Source of the DNA: Algoriphagus locisalis
Lineage (GTDB): Bacteria; Bacteroidota; Bacteroidia; Cytophagales; Cyclobacteriaceae
Assembly: GCF_900116615.1 (NCBI RefSeq)
Contig: NZ_FPBF01000001.1
Span: forward strand, 725,625 to 789,624
Length of the DNA stretch: 64,000 bases
Reading direction: 5' to 3'
Shown: positions 6,732 through 15,072 of the stretch, in pieces
Position numbering within the stretch: position 1 is the first letter of the stretch
How the letters are laid out: the number at the start of each line of letters is the position of its first letter
Program-made: the position numbers and the translations under genes
The notes under the pieces: model-generated
What the model was told of the DNA's origin: nothing
Database searches by the model: none
What the model saw: only the letters and a program-made list of their open reading frames with translations

Positions 6732-9512
6732 TTAATCAAATTCCGATATCTGAACTTTCCCTCCTAATCCAGATGGCATAGTTTTCCAGTTACTTGCATC
6801 AAAAGGCTTGTAATCGATGTTGACAAAGTTGATTTCATGGTAATTTCTCCATTCAATTCCATTTCTATCCAAGTACCTGATGCTATTAGCCATCAGATTT
6901 GCTACTTCTATTTTAATGGTGTTTTTGCCGTTTTGTAATTCTTCAGTTATATCCAGTTGATATGGAATACTCCAAATATTACCTGCTTCCTTTCCATTGA
7001 TCCAGATTTTGGCAGATTCATATACCTTATAGATCGTCAATAAATACTGCTTGCCTTCAGTTTTCTTCAATTCAAATTCACTGGTATAATTTGCCTGGCC
7101 CGAGAAGTCATCCGCTTCCGGGGAATTGTTATCAGTCCAAGGTTTGATTGTTTCCATTCGTTGTGGAGCTGGAAGTTTTGGCTGGCCGTGGGTAAAAGTC
7201 AGTTCCCAGTTTTTAGAAATATCCGTAGTAGAAGATGCTTTGCTGTAATCTGGCCAAGCTGGAATATCTAAAGTTGCTTTCTCATCAAAAGTCTTGAGGA
7301 AAATGGATTCTCCAGATTTCAGAAAAAGGTTTACGATTGTTCCATCAGCATTGCTTTCTGAAGAAACCGTTCCTCTTTTACCGGTAAGAGGATCCATTGC
7401 CATCACGGTTCCTGCTTTTGTGTTTAGGGAAATGGTTTGGGAAATCGCCTCTGCGCTGTGATTTACCAAGAAATAAAAAGTGCCATCAGCAACTTTTCTT
7501 CGGATAAAATCCAATCCAGAATCCACTAGCTTTTCCCTATAAATTTCTAACTGTTCCAAAGTCTTGCTCAAATCATCGGAAAGGTAGATCTGGCCTTTAC
7601 CAACCTTTGCTTTTCCTCCTTTAAATGCTATTGAAGCCCATAATTGATTGAAAGTACTTTCTTTTGACTTTTGGTCAGAATGATGGCCGGGAATGGATTT
7701 TGGCTTGGATTGGAAAATCACTTTGGCACCTTCTTCCGCCAATTTCAAGATGTCTCTCAAAGTCTCAATTGGCATAAACCCGGTTTCAGGGATGATCAGA
7801 ACTTTTGCAGAATTTTGGGCTGAGGTTTGAATCTGACCTTCTTTCACCTTGGATTTGGAGATCATATCATCAGAGATGAAATCTAGCGAATATCCAGATT
7901 CCATAAGCATTTTGGATTGCTTGTAGAACTGTGTAGGATGCAACCATTCGTCAACGGCATGCACGGTGATCATTTCCATTTTGCCTTTTGGCTTTGCCCA
8001 TACATCATACACCGGCCAGTAAACCAGCAGTTCATTATCTGCTTTGCCAGCCTGCAAAATTGACTGTGATCTGGTTATAAAATCATTGAAGCTGTTGAAA
8101 TGTGGCCAAAGGCTATTCTGCTGCGTCAAATTCAAGGATGCATAAAACAACCAACCGGGATAAGGAACATCCTCAGGACTGTAGGTAACTCCGTGATAAA
8201 ATATATGATTTACACCAGCCAAGAATGCCTGTTCTACCTCAGGTTTCATCTGGGAAAATGAGGATTTGAAATGCTCGCCAAGCCAAGTGAAAGTTTCCGT
8301 GGAAACTAGATTCTTTCCTGTCAAATGCGCCGCAGAAGAGGCAAACTTCAACATGATAGGGTCTGGATCTACATTTCTTATATCTGCGCTATCTCTTCGC
8401 AAACCTGGAATAGGGAAGTAGCTGGAGCCGAAAGTCTCGCACTCCGGGATATCTACCGCAGCATAGAGATCGAGTAGATTTCCGGGCGAACCGTGAGCCT
8501 GGTTTTTGGTAAGTTTTGATTGTTTGTGCGCCCAATTAGTCCAGTTCTTAGTGAAATTAGTAAGCAAGAGATCATTGATCGTTTCTCTATAATCAGACTT
8601 TACTTTTCGAACTTGTTCCGTATTTTCCTCACTTTCTAAATAGGGAAGAAACTCTTTTAAATCGTAGCCTCTTAGTTTTTCAAATTCATCAAAAAAGCTG
8701 GCTGTAAAGTCTGCTCCATAGACTTCAAAACTGTCATTGTAAAATGACCGAATGCCATAATCCTTTCCTGCAAAAGCATTTTCAAAATAGGAATTATATG
8801 CACCAACCGCTGATTTGCTGAAGTGATCCAAGGTAAATCCAACGCCTCCAGGAGCAGCTCTTTTCACTAGTTGACCTGTTTTATCGAGGAATATAGCTTT
8901 GATCTGCCAGTCTCCAGTTTCATTCCAATCCAGCATTCCATCCTCTTTTACAAAAGCTGTGATATCCTTTGCATTTAAGTCTTTGTCATAAGCCATCACA
9001 GAGACAAGCTCAGCATCGAATTGATTTTCTCTTTTCTTTTGGAAAATAATAGGAGTTGATAAAGCTTCGCCATCCACTTTCTCATAATCCTGAATTATCA
9101 TGCGCGTGGCTGCATGCTCAATACTGACCTGAGGCCCACCATATGGCCAGCCGGTTCCTTGAGTCATATCGACTCCCATTCCAAGGGACTGAGCTTTGTT
9201 TACAGTGAAATCCAGCATGCTAAGCCAGTCTTCGGAAAGGAAATCTATGTATCGATCTTCATAGCCTTTTGCTCCATATATAGGTGCGATTTCCACTCCG
9301 CCCAGTCCAGCATCATGATAAGTTTCCAATAGGTTTGAAAGATTTTTCTCGTCCACCGCATTTCCCATCCACCACCAGCGGGTCCAAGGTTTGGCGGTCT
9401 GAGTGATCTCTGGCCATTCGCTAGAAGGAGGGTTTTTCTTCTCCTGTGATTGAAAAGCTAAGATTAAAAATATTGGGATTAAGAAAATTAGGTATTTGGA
9501 TTTTGAAAGCAT
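6732..9512 (-). CDS. GH106 alpha-L-rhamnosidase
   Basis: 926 aa with an N-terminal signal peptide (LIFLIPIFLILAFQS) for export. The region KPWTRWWWMGNAVD (about residues 41-54), the GLGGVEIAPIYG segment and VDMTQGTGWPYGGP are hallmark stretches of glycoside hydrolase family 106. The family removes alpha-L-rhamnose from pectin (rhamnogalacturonan) or glycosides. A glutamate in VSTETFTWLGEHF is a likely active-site residue by family analogy. A galactose-binding-like beta-sandwich forms the C-terminus (about 800-910, SAKIWINGKEAGNIW). It lies upstream of the permease and downstream of RhaM, making it the entry enzyme of the rhamnose operon. Confidence 0.88.
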   Translation of the reverse strand: MLSKSKYLIFLIPIFLILAFQSQEKKNPPSSEWPEITQTAKPWTRWWWMGNAVDEKNLSNLLETYHDAGLGGVEIAPIYGAKGYEDRYIDFLSEDWLSMLDFTVNKAQSLGMGVDMTQGTGWPYGGPQVSIEHAATRMIIQDYEKVDGEALSTPIIFQKKRENQFDAELVSVMAYDKDLNAKDITAFVKEDGMLDWNETGDWQIKAIFLDKTGQLVKRAAPGGVGFTLDHFSKSAVGAYNSYFENAFAGKDYGIRSFYNDSFEVYGADFTASFFDEFEKLRGYDLKEFLPYLESEENTEQVRKVKSDYRETINDLLLTNFTKNWTNWAHKQSKLTKNQAHGSPGNLLDLYAAVDIPECETFGSSYFPIPGLRRDSADIRNVDPDPIMLKFASSAAHLTGKNLVSTETFTWLGEHFKSSFSQMKPEVEQAFLAGVNHIFYHGVTYSPEDVPYPGWLFYASLNLTQQNSLWPHFNSFNDFITRSQSILQAGKADNELLVYWPVYDVWAKPKGKMEMITVHAVDEWLHPTQFYKQSKMLMESGYSLDFISDDMISKSKVKEGQIQTSAQNSAKVLIIPETGFMPIETLRDILKLAEEGAKVIFQSKPKSIPGHHSDQKSKESTFNQLWASIAFKGGKAKVGKGQIYLSDDLSKTLEQLEIYREKLVDSGLDFIRRKVADGTFYFLVNHSAEAISQTISLNTKAGTVMAMDPLTGKRGTVSSESNADGTIVNLFLKSGESIFLKTFDEKATLDIPAWPDYSKASSTTDISKNWELTFTHGQPKLPAPQRMETIKPWTDNNSPEADDFSGQANYTSEFELKKTEGKQYLLTIYKVYESAKIWINGKEAGNIWSIPYQLDITEELQNGKNTIKIEVANLMANSIRYLDRNGIEWRNYHEINFVNIDYKPFDASNWKTMPSGLGGKVQISEFD

Positions 9513-9523
9513 TTTGTATCGGG

Positions 9524-9841
9524 TTATTGGAGGTCAAATACATTCGGAAGTTCTACAGAAACTGGAGAGTTATCAGGGTTTGTTTCCATGATATCGGCCA
9601 TGTATTTCCACCAGCGTTGTACGATTTCCGTACTTCCCAAATCTTGGGAATTGGTTTCTCCTTCTATTAGTTGATAAGCAAAAAGGAAGGACGTTTCTCT
9701 ATCCAAAAAGATCTGATAATCAATTATTCCTGTGTTCTTGAGTAAAGTAACTAATTCAGGCCAGATCTCACGATGTCTTCGTTCGTATTCTTCTTCAAAA
9801 CCTGGAATAAGTTTCATCCGGAAGGCAAGTTTCTGTGGCAT
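9524..9841 (-). CDS. rhaM: L-rhamnose mutarotase
   Basis: 105 aa, the normal RhaM length. It interconverts alpha and beta anomers of L-rhamnose to feed the isomerase. The conserved RRHREIWPEL segment carries the likely catalytic histidine (H23). The FLFAYQLIEG strand and the WWKYMADIME motif near residue 80 are family features. It is cytoplasmic and lies 11 bp upstream of the rhamnosidase gene in the same operon. Confidence 0.93.
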   Translation of the reverse strand: MPQKLAFRMKLIPGFEEEYERRHREIWPELVTLLKNTGIIDYQIFLDRETSFLFAYQLIEGETNSQDLGSTEIVQRWWKYMADIMETNPDNSPVSVELPNVFDLQ

Positions 9842-9899
9842 TTTGGGTTGAGTTTTTAGGTTACAAAAAACGATGGCTTAAAGCACTTTTTACTTCAAT

Positions 9900-11402
9900 C
9901 TATTTGTCTTTTAAGAATTGGTTTAAGCCAGTTTCCTTATGGTCTTCAATTGCTTTTGCGACAAGCTTCGCATTAAGTTCTGCACCTTCTTCAATGGTAT
10001 GGGTGTGGTCTGTGTCATTGAAGTAATGAGCTTTTACATATTCCTCACCTAATTCATCATACTGATCTGCCACCAATTGATTCAAATCTATAAAGGCTGT
10101 TTCGGTATCTTCAGCGACTTGCTTAGCCCAAAGGCCGTAATCAATTTCAGCTGTGACGACTTTTCCGTCTTCCCAGCTATTTCTTGGAATCAGAGAGCAC
10201 ACAATAGGAGTGACTCCCTTTGCTTTGGCTGCCAAAATCATCTGTCTCAAATACTGGCCGTAAGAATACACTGTTTCCTGGCTTTTGGTGATAGGATTGT
10301 AAATGTTTTCCGCTTCTAAACCGGCACTTTTGATCGTGCCACGTGCTCTGGCTTCATCATCCAATGGGCTAGAGTCATTGTGTCCAAATTGCATAATGAG
10401 ATAATCACCAGGTTCTAATTTATCCAATACAGTTTGCCACATCCCATAAGTCTGGAAAGTCCGGCTACTGGTACCTCCCAGCGCATGGTTTTGCACTTTG
10501 ATTTTGTCAAGATCGAAATACGGAGCAATAAAATCACCCCAACCCCAAAGTCCGCCAGCACCATCTCCCTGACCATTTTTCACAGTTGAATCGCCAATCA
10601 GAAATAGGGTAGGTTTATCCTTTTTCAAATAATTTTTAAGGTCACAGTCCTTCAATTCCCTTAAACCTTGAGTGACTGACCAAGCATTGATCCTAGCTCC
10701 GGCTTCGTTGGTATGGGTATGATCACGCTCAAAAAGCCCTTTTACTACATCCTGGCCCCATTGATCATATTGATCTGCTACAATTGAATTCAGGTCAATA
10801 AAAAAAGCTCCTTGTCTTCTAGCCGCTTCTTTTGCCCATTTGCCAAAATCCTGATTAGCTCTCTCCACATCTCCATCTTGGAATTTGTTGCGAGGAATCA
10901 TGGAAGCCACTATTGGAATAGCGCCCTTAGCTTTTGTCTCTGAGATGAATTTCTCTAAATACCAGCCATAGGTATGGACAGTTTCTTTGGTGCCATCCGG
11001 CCAAGTGAGCTCCTTCGTTTCATCACCAATTCCTCTCAAAACACCTCTGTAACCAGCTTTGGTAGTATCGGGGACAGATCCTTCATTATGCCCAAATTGC
11101 ATGATCACATAATCACCAGGTTTTAGTGTTTCCAGTACTTTTTCCCACCTTCCTTCCTTGATAAAGGTGCGGGTACTTCTGCCTGCCATGGCTTGATTGC
11201 TGACTTCTAGTTTGGTGCTGTCAAAAAATTCCTGCAAAAAATTTCCCCAACCTCGCTGCAAGTTTCCTTCGCCTCCATTTCTAACCGTGGAATCTCCGAT
11301 GAGGTAAACGGTTTTCTTTTCATCAAAAGGATGATGAAAAGCAGTGAATAAGAGAGCTAAAACAAGTATTACTATGGAACAAGTGGGTTTGCTGAGATTC
11401 AT
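9900..11402 (-). CDS. Tandem SGNH hydrolase, rhamnogalacturonan acetylesterase-like (two domains)
   Basis: 500 aa, signal peptide or anchor MNLSKPTCSIVILVLALLFTAF. Two homologous CE12-type domains follow each other: domain 1 about residues 31-250, domain 2 about 262-490. Both carry the GDSTV nucleophile block (S38 in domain 1), a GHN block (MQFGHNEG; MQFGHNDS), a shared ASMIPRN / CSLIPRN strand, and the catalytic DHTHT near the end, so both look active. Family members remove acetyl groups from rhamnogalacturonan. It is the first gene of the rhamnose cluster and implies a pectic substrate. Single-domain proteins of about 250 aa are usual; the duplication is notable. Confidence 0.87.
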   Translation of the reverse strand: MNLSKPTCSIVILVLALLFTAFHHPFDEKKTVYLIGDSTVRNGGEGNLQRGWGNFLQEFFDSTKLEVSNQAMAGRSTRTFIKEGRWEKVLETLKPGDYVIMQFGHNEGSVPDTTKAGYRGVLRGIGDETKELTWPDGTKETVHTYGWYLEKFISETKAKGAIPIVASMIPRNKFQDGDVERANQDFGKWAKEAARRQGAFFIDLNSIVADQYDQWGQDVVKGLFERDHTHTNEAGARINAWSVTQGLRELKDCDLKNYLKKDKPTLFLIGDSTVKNGQGDGAGGLWGWGDFIAPYFDLDKIKVQNHALGGTSSRTFQTYGMWQTVLDKLEPGDYLIMQFGHNDSSPLDDEARARGTIKSAGLEAENIYNPITKSQETVYSYGQYLRQMILAAKAKGVTPIVCSLIPRNSWEDGKVVTAEIDYGLWAKQVAEDTETAFIDLNQLVADQYDELGEEYVKAHYFNDTDHTHTIEEGAELNAKLVAKAIEDHKETGLNQFLKDK

Positions 11403-11706
11403 CGATTAATAGACTGAGCGAAAAGAACTACAAATTTTAAGGAACCCAATTTAACAAAAGAATAGAAGGAGGGTAACCTGTAGTGACCTAAGAAAAATCT
11501 CATTCTACTAAAGGCTTTCCCGCAGATTGACTCAGAGAAAATTTTGCCTGTAAATAGACGATATGAAAAACTGCCCGCAGATATACGCTGAAAAATCACG
11601 CAGATAGTCGCAGATTTTATTGTCGTCATTTTCTATTCTGCGTAAATCTGCGAAATAGACCTCCGAATACCAGTCTACGACTGGCAGGTCTGCGGGAAAA
11701 AACAAT
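11403..11706. repeat. Gene-free stretch with CGCAGAT-type repeats
   Basis: Several degenerate copies of CGCAGATxxxCGCAGA (11520, 11576, 11600, 11640) and a palindrome CCAGTC-TAC-GACTGG (11670-11684) followed by CAGGTCTGCGGG. An open 76-codon frame here is judged spurious. It separates the rhamnose cluster from the thiamine-regulated genes. Confidence 0.5.
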
Positions 11707-12780
11707 CTAAAATGGAAATATCAGCAAGGCATGTTGTCCTACAGTGTTGAAATCCCGCCAAACCCGATTGAGCTCTGTATGCGTTTTGGCAGCTTCCAAG
11801 CCCGAGAACGGGTAAAGCTTTCCGTTTATTTCTCTGCATTTTTGAGTTAGTTTGCGGCTTACCTTACTGACTTTTTTCAAACGCGAAACAGTGATTTTGC
11901 CTTTTTGCTCCAGTTCTAGCCAAGATGAGTTCACTTGACCATAAAATTCACCCTGTAGTTTTTGAAGTTTTTTATCTTGTTTACTGAGCAGGTCTTGGAA
12001 GTAGGAAAGGTGCTTCTTATCGTATTTTCTATACTCATGCCTTTTCCAGAAAGACTGTTCTATCAGCTCTTTCAAATGCAGGGAAATACCAAGAATATTT
12101 GCTGCGAGTGTAGTTTCGGCAAATTGAAGAAATGGATATTGGTAAACTGGAGCAGTCAGCTGAGCTTTTTCAGGAAGTATTTCAAAGCAGCGATTTTGCG
12201 AAACGCTCAAGTTTTCACACCGAAAAGCATGGCTGCCAGTAGCGATCATGCCCATGTAATTCCAACCATCCAGAATCTCCACATCTTTCCTATCGAGTAC
12301 AAAGGCTTTGATCACCGGATTCCCCTTTTTATCTAAAAGCGCTTTCCCATCTTCAAAAATCTCACAGTTTGCAGTCAAATGCGATGCATGCAATGCCCCA
12401 GAGGCATAAGTCCAGCTTCCTGAGATCAGGTAATTCTCTCCAATTTTATCCGCCTTTCCACCTACAAATCCACTTCCAGCAAAGCAGAGCTTTTTGTTAG
12501 GAAAAATATCTTGTCTAACCGATTTATCCATAAAACCCACAAACCAAGCCGCTCCGGCACAAAGCGTAACAGTCCAACCCAAGCTTCCATCGAGTTTGGC
12601 TAGCTTTTCCTCAATTTTGAGGGCTTCCGGTAAAGTGCATCCCAAACCACCCAGTTTTGTTGGAACGAAAAGCTTAAAGTATTTTTCTGCATAGATCTGA
12701 GAAAGCCACTCTTCGGGAAGCTGACCAAGTTTCTCAGCCTTAGCTGCCAGCTCGGAATTAAAGAGTTTTGAGTTTTGCAT
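11707..12780 (-). CDS. Acyl-CoA dehydrogenase-like flavoprotein
   Basis: 357 aa. The sequence follows the acyl-CoA dehydrogenase fold: an N-terminal helical domain (FVPTKLGGLGCTLPEALKIEEKLAKLDGSLGWTV), a middle beta domain (about residues 115-215, with GSWTYASGA) and a C-terminal helical bundle. It resembles the group used as two-component monooxygenases or nitroalkane-type oxidases as much as true dehydrogenases. The catalytic glutamate cannot be assigned by eye. The start overlaps the end of the thiamine-transporter gene by 23 bp, and both lie behind a TPP riboswitch, so it may be under thiamine control. Confidence 0.7.
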   Translation of the reverse strand: MQNSKLFNSELAAKAEKLGQLPEEWLSQIYAEKYFKLFVPTKLGGLGCTLPEALKIEEKLAKLDGSLGWTVTLCAGAAWFVGFMDKSVRQDIFPNKKLCFAGSGFVGGKADKIGENYLISGSWTYASGALHASHLTANCEIFEDGKALLDKKGNPVIKAFVLDRKDVEILDGWNYMGMIATGSHAFRCENLSVSQNRCFEILPEKAQLTAPVYQYPFLQFAETTLAANILGISLHLKELIEQSFWKRHEYRKYDKKHLSYFQDLLSKQDKKLQKLQGEFYGQVNSSWLELEQKGKITVSRLKKVSKVSRKLTQKCREINGKLYPFSGLEAAKTHTELNRVWRDFNTVGQHALLIFPF

Positions 12781-13384
12781 TGGGTTGGTCTAGTTCTTTT
12801 TTCCAATCGAAATAGCCGAAAATGGCAACGATAAAAAGGAAAATGGTAAGTAATGAGATTAAAATCAATTGCTTATGGAAAAGCAAAGGGATTGCAATGA
12901 GATTCGATACATTGAGCCAAATCCAGTTTTCAAGCTTTCTTTTGGCTAATAGCCACATTCCCGCCCAAGCTGTTGACGACACAAATGCATCTACAACAGG
13001 CACATCTGAATCAGTAAAGTTAGTGAGCATAAAATACAGAAATGCCCAACCACCCACAGCGATAGCCCAGGTGATTTTTTGTTCAGAAATTGTACTTCTG
13101 GAAATCCGTGATGCTCCTGATGCAGACCTGTTTTTCCACATTGCCCAGCCGTAAATACTCATGACCAAGTAGTAGGCATGAAGTAATGTTTCTGCGTACA
13201 GTTTGGCATCAACGAGCAGAAAACCGGAACATAGAATTCCTATAATACCGGCAGGGTAGAGCAGCACATTGTTTTTGCGGGCAAGAAGTACTTCGGTGAC
13301 TCCAAAACTCACAGCGATCCATTCCAGAAAACTGGTGGCTTTGATCTGCTCGGCGAGCAGATTCAGGTCAATAGCTAATAACAT
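12758..13384 (-). CDS. pnuT: PnuC-family vitamin transporter, probably thiamine (PnuT)
   Basis: 208 aa, about seven membrane segments, typical of PnuC facilitators that carry nicotinamide riboside, thiamine or riboflavin. Family features seen: WIAVSFGVTEVLLARKNN, YPAGIIGILCSGFLL, YYLVMSIYGWAMWK and the C-terminal ENWIWLNVSNLIAIPLLF. Substrate is inferred from the TPP riboswitch 47 bp upstream: PnuC proteins behind TPP riboswitches are called PnuT and import thiamine. The gene is first in a two-gene unit with an overlapping acyl-CoA-dehydrogenase-like gene. Confidence 0.87.
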   Translation of the reverse strand: MLLAIDLNLLAEQIKATSFLEWIAVSFGVTEVLLARKNNVLLYPAGIIGILCSGFLLVDAKLYAETLLHAYYLVMSIYGWAMWKNRSASGASRISRSTISEQKITWAIAVGGWAFLYFMLTNFTDSDVPVVDAFVSSTAWAGMWLLAKRKLENWIWLNVSNLIAIPLLFHKQLILISLLTIFLFIVAIFGYFDWKKELDQPNAKLKTL

Positions 13385-13431
13385 TTGAATAACGTTTTAT
13401 GATTATTCAAAAAAGGGAGAACAGTAATCTA

Positions 13432-13520
13432 GTCCCTACGCCGGCATTACCCGGATCAGGTGTTCAGCAATCACTCACTGATGGGTATGATCTCAGCCCG
13501 TAACTTTTAGGGCACCCCTT
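13432..13520 (-). promoter_or_regulatory. TPP (THI-box) riboswitch
   Basis: On the minus strand it begins AGGGGTGCCC, continues with GGGCTGAGATCATACCC, a variable arm, then CTGAACACCTGATCCGGGTA, ATGCCGGCGTAGGGA. These are the fixed blocks of the thiamine-pyrophosphate aptamer. It ends 47 bp before the start of pnuT, so thiamine pyrophosphate should shut off the transporter (and probably the following gene). The expression-platform mode is not clear. Confidence 0.96.
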
Positions 13521-13664
13521 ATTTGATGTGGCTAATATAGGACTTAAAATTTCTTTGGCGGAAAAGTTTGATGAAAAAATGACTCCTGAGCTTATGGATT
13601 GGGTTTATTGGTCTCTGTCTTGTACTCAGTGTTTGTTACTTGTTTTTATTTGATTTTCTGCCAG

Positions 13665-14261
13665 TTATAATTCATTATTTCTTGGAACATAGAATTCCCC
13701 ATCTGTGATCTGGACACTTCCATTCAGTATATTCTGTCCTGAACTGCTGTCATAAGATTTGCCTGTTCCAGAAAATGTGCCTTTCAATCCGCTGGCATCT
13801 ATTTGGCTGAATTCTATAGTTACTTCATCCCAAATGGAGACTACAGCGCTGTTTTTAGTAGCAATGTAGTTTTTGCCATTTTCGTCATGATATCCAAAAA
13901 GAAAGGTATGGAGAGTGACCACATCTTCGGATGCCAAATTGGAATAAGTAATTCCTGTGGTAAAATCTTCTGTGTGACCCAAGTGAAAAACTACCTGGTT
14001 TTTGAGGGATTGATAGATGTTTTGGGTTCCAGAGAGCTGGATTATGTGCAGTTGGTTTACCCCATCATAATACTTTCCTCCGGTCAGGTTAATTTGAGTT
14101 TCAGGTTGATAGGGATACTCGACTAATTGACCTTCAATTTTGAACCGGAAGTAATAGATGGATTTTTCATTGTCTGTTGGATTTTCATCCCCGGAAGAAC
14201 ATCCTGACCAGATATAGATACTGCTTATCAGCGCGATTAGTACTACTAGTGATTTTTTCAT
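13665..14261 (-). CDS. Hypothetical lipoprotein
   Basis: 198 aa. Lipoprotein signal MKKSLVVLIALISSIYIWSGC with a lipobox ending at C20, so it should be lipid-anchored. The mature part is rich in beta strands with TYSNLASEDVVTLHTFLFG and TIEFSQIDASGLKGTFSGT, the last resembling the end of small secreted Bacteroidota proteins that follow type 'xGTFSGxxxD' folds. No family is assigned. Monocistronic, with its own gene-free flanks. Confidence 0.65.
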   Translation of the reverse strand: MKKSLVVLIALISSIYIWSGCSSGDENPTDNEKSIYYFRFKIEGQLVEYPYQPETQINLTGGKYYDGVNQLHIIQLSGTQNIYQSLKNQVVFHLGHTEDFTTGITYSNLASEDVVTLHTFLFGYHDENGKNYIATKNSAVVSIWDEVTIEFSQIDASGLKGTFSGTGKSYDSSSGQNILNGSVQITDGEFYVPRNNEL

Positions 14262-14368
14262 GTGTTTATAATTTGATTTTTTAAGGCCATAACCTGTCCC
14301 GTGACAAAGGATACGGGATCGAATCTCGCAGTGAGTATAATCATGCCAGTGTGTGACTTTTTAGTCAT

Positions 14369-14389
14369 GCCTGTCTGCCCCAGGCAGGC
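14369..14389. repeat. GC-rich palindromic mini-repeat
   Basis: GCCTGTCTG-CCC-CAGGCAGGC, arms match at 8 of 9 bases. It is of the same CCTGCCT/AGGCAGG kind as those at 3232 and 54388, and lies between two minus-strand genes where it could also end transcription. Confidence 0.5.
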
Positions 14390-14460
14390 TCTATTTCATC
14401 TGTTTATACTTGTTTTTAAAAGTTGTGACTTGTTCCCATAGGATCTGGGTAGTATTGAGG

Positions 14461-14928
14461 TTAGGATTGATTTGAACTCCTGTTTTTTTCCAGAAAATAA
14501 CCTATTGCTCCTCCTAGAAGGGCAAAAACTAAGATGGATAAAACGATATTTCCTGCCAATGACCAAGCATTTCCTACAAAGTCATGGTATTCTTCCATGA
14601 TCTCAGGCAAAGCTGTGAGGTAGCCAAAAATGCCAGCACCTCCTCCCCAGTTCTGAACTAGTTCTGACTGAAAGTAGTAGCTCATAGGAATTCCAAATAA
14701 TGCTCCTATCAGGGAATAGGTGAGGATTTTTCCTTTTTTTGAAACTAAGGCAAGGTATAAGATCAGGTAGATCAGCAGGCCGAATGGAATAAAAAACAGC
14801 GTGATGATTAGAAGGGCTAACCTAATGGCAACTGTAGAGATAGACAGCCTTTGCGAAAGCGCGGCACTTACTCCTAAGAGTATTCTATCAGGTTTGGAAA
14901 TGTAAGTTTGAATCTTCTGAGCATCCAT
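14461..14928 (-). CDS. PspC domain membrane protein
   Basis: 155 aa. A PspC-like domain spans about residues 8-66: KPDRILLGVSAALSQRLSIS followed by a helix and the IPFGLLIYLILYLALV membrane hairpin. A second pair of membrane segments follows (SLIGALFGIPMSYYF; IVLSILVFALLGGAIGYFL). PspC proteins belong to the envelope stress response in proteobacteria; in Bacteroidota their role is less clear. Divergent from the histidine kinase gene at 15073, with 144 bp between, so regulatory signals may be shared. Confidence 0.82.
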   Translation of the reverse strand: MDAQKIQTYISKPDRILLGVSAALSQRLSISTVAIRLALLIITLFFIPFGLLIYLILYLALVSKKGKILTYSLIGALFGIPMSYYFQSELVQNWGGGAGIFGYLTALPEIMEEYHDFVGNAWSLAGNIVLSILVFALLGGAIGYFLEKNRSSNQS

Positions 14929-15072
14929 TTTCTTGGCTTTTTAATAAAAATACAGCGATGTGATGCTGTATGAAATAGCCAGTGATTCAATGAAGTACCT
15001 GAATTATTTATCGTAGAATGCTACTTATTTATTGAGCTTAAATGATAATTTAGATTGTCTTTTTGATCGAAT

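Noticed and set aside
11399-11629. 76-codon frame next to the tandem esterase
   Set aside because: It consists largely of CGCAGAT-type repeat DNA and shows no protein-like pattern.
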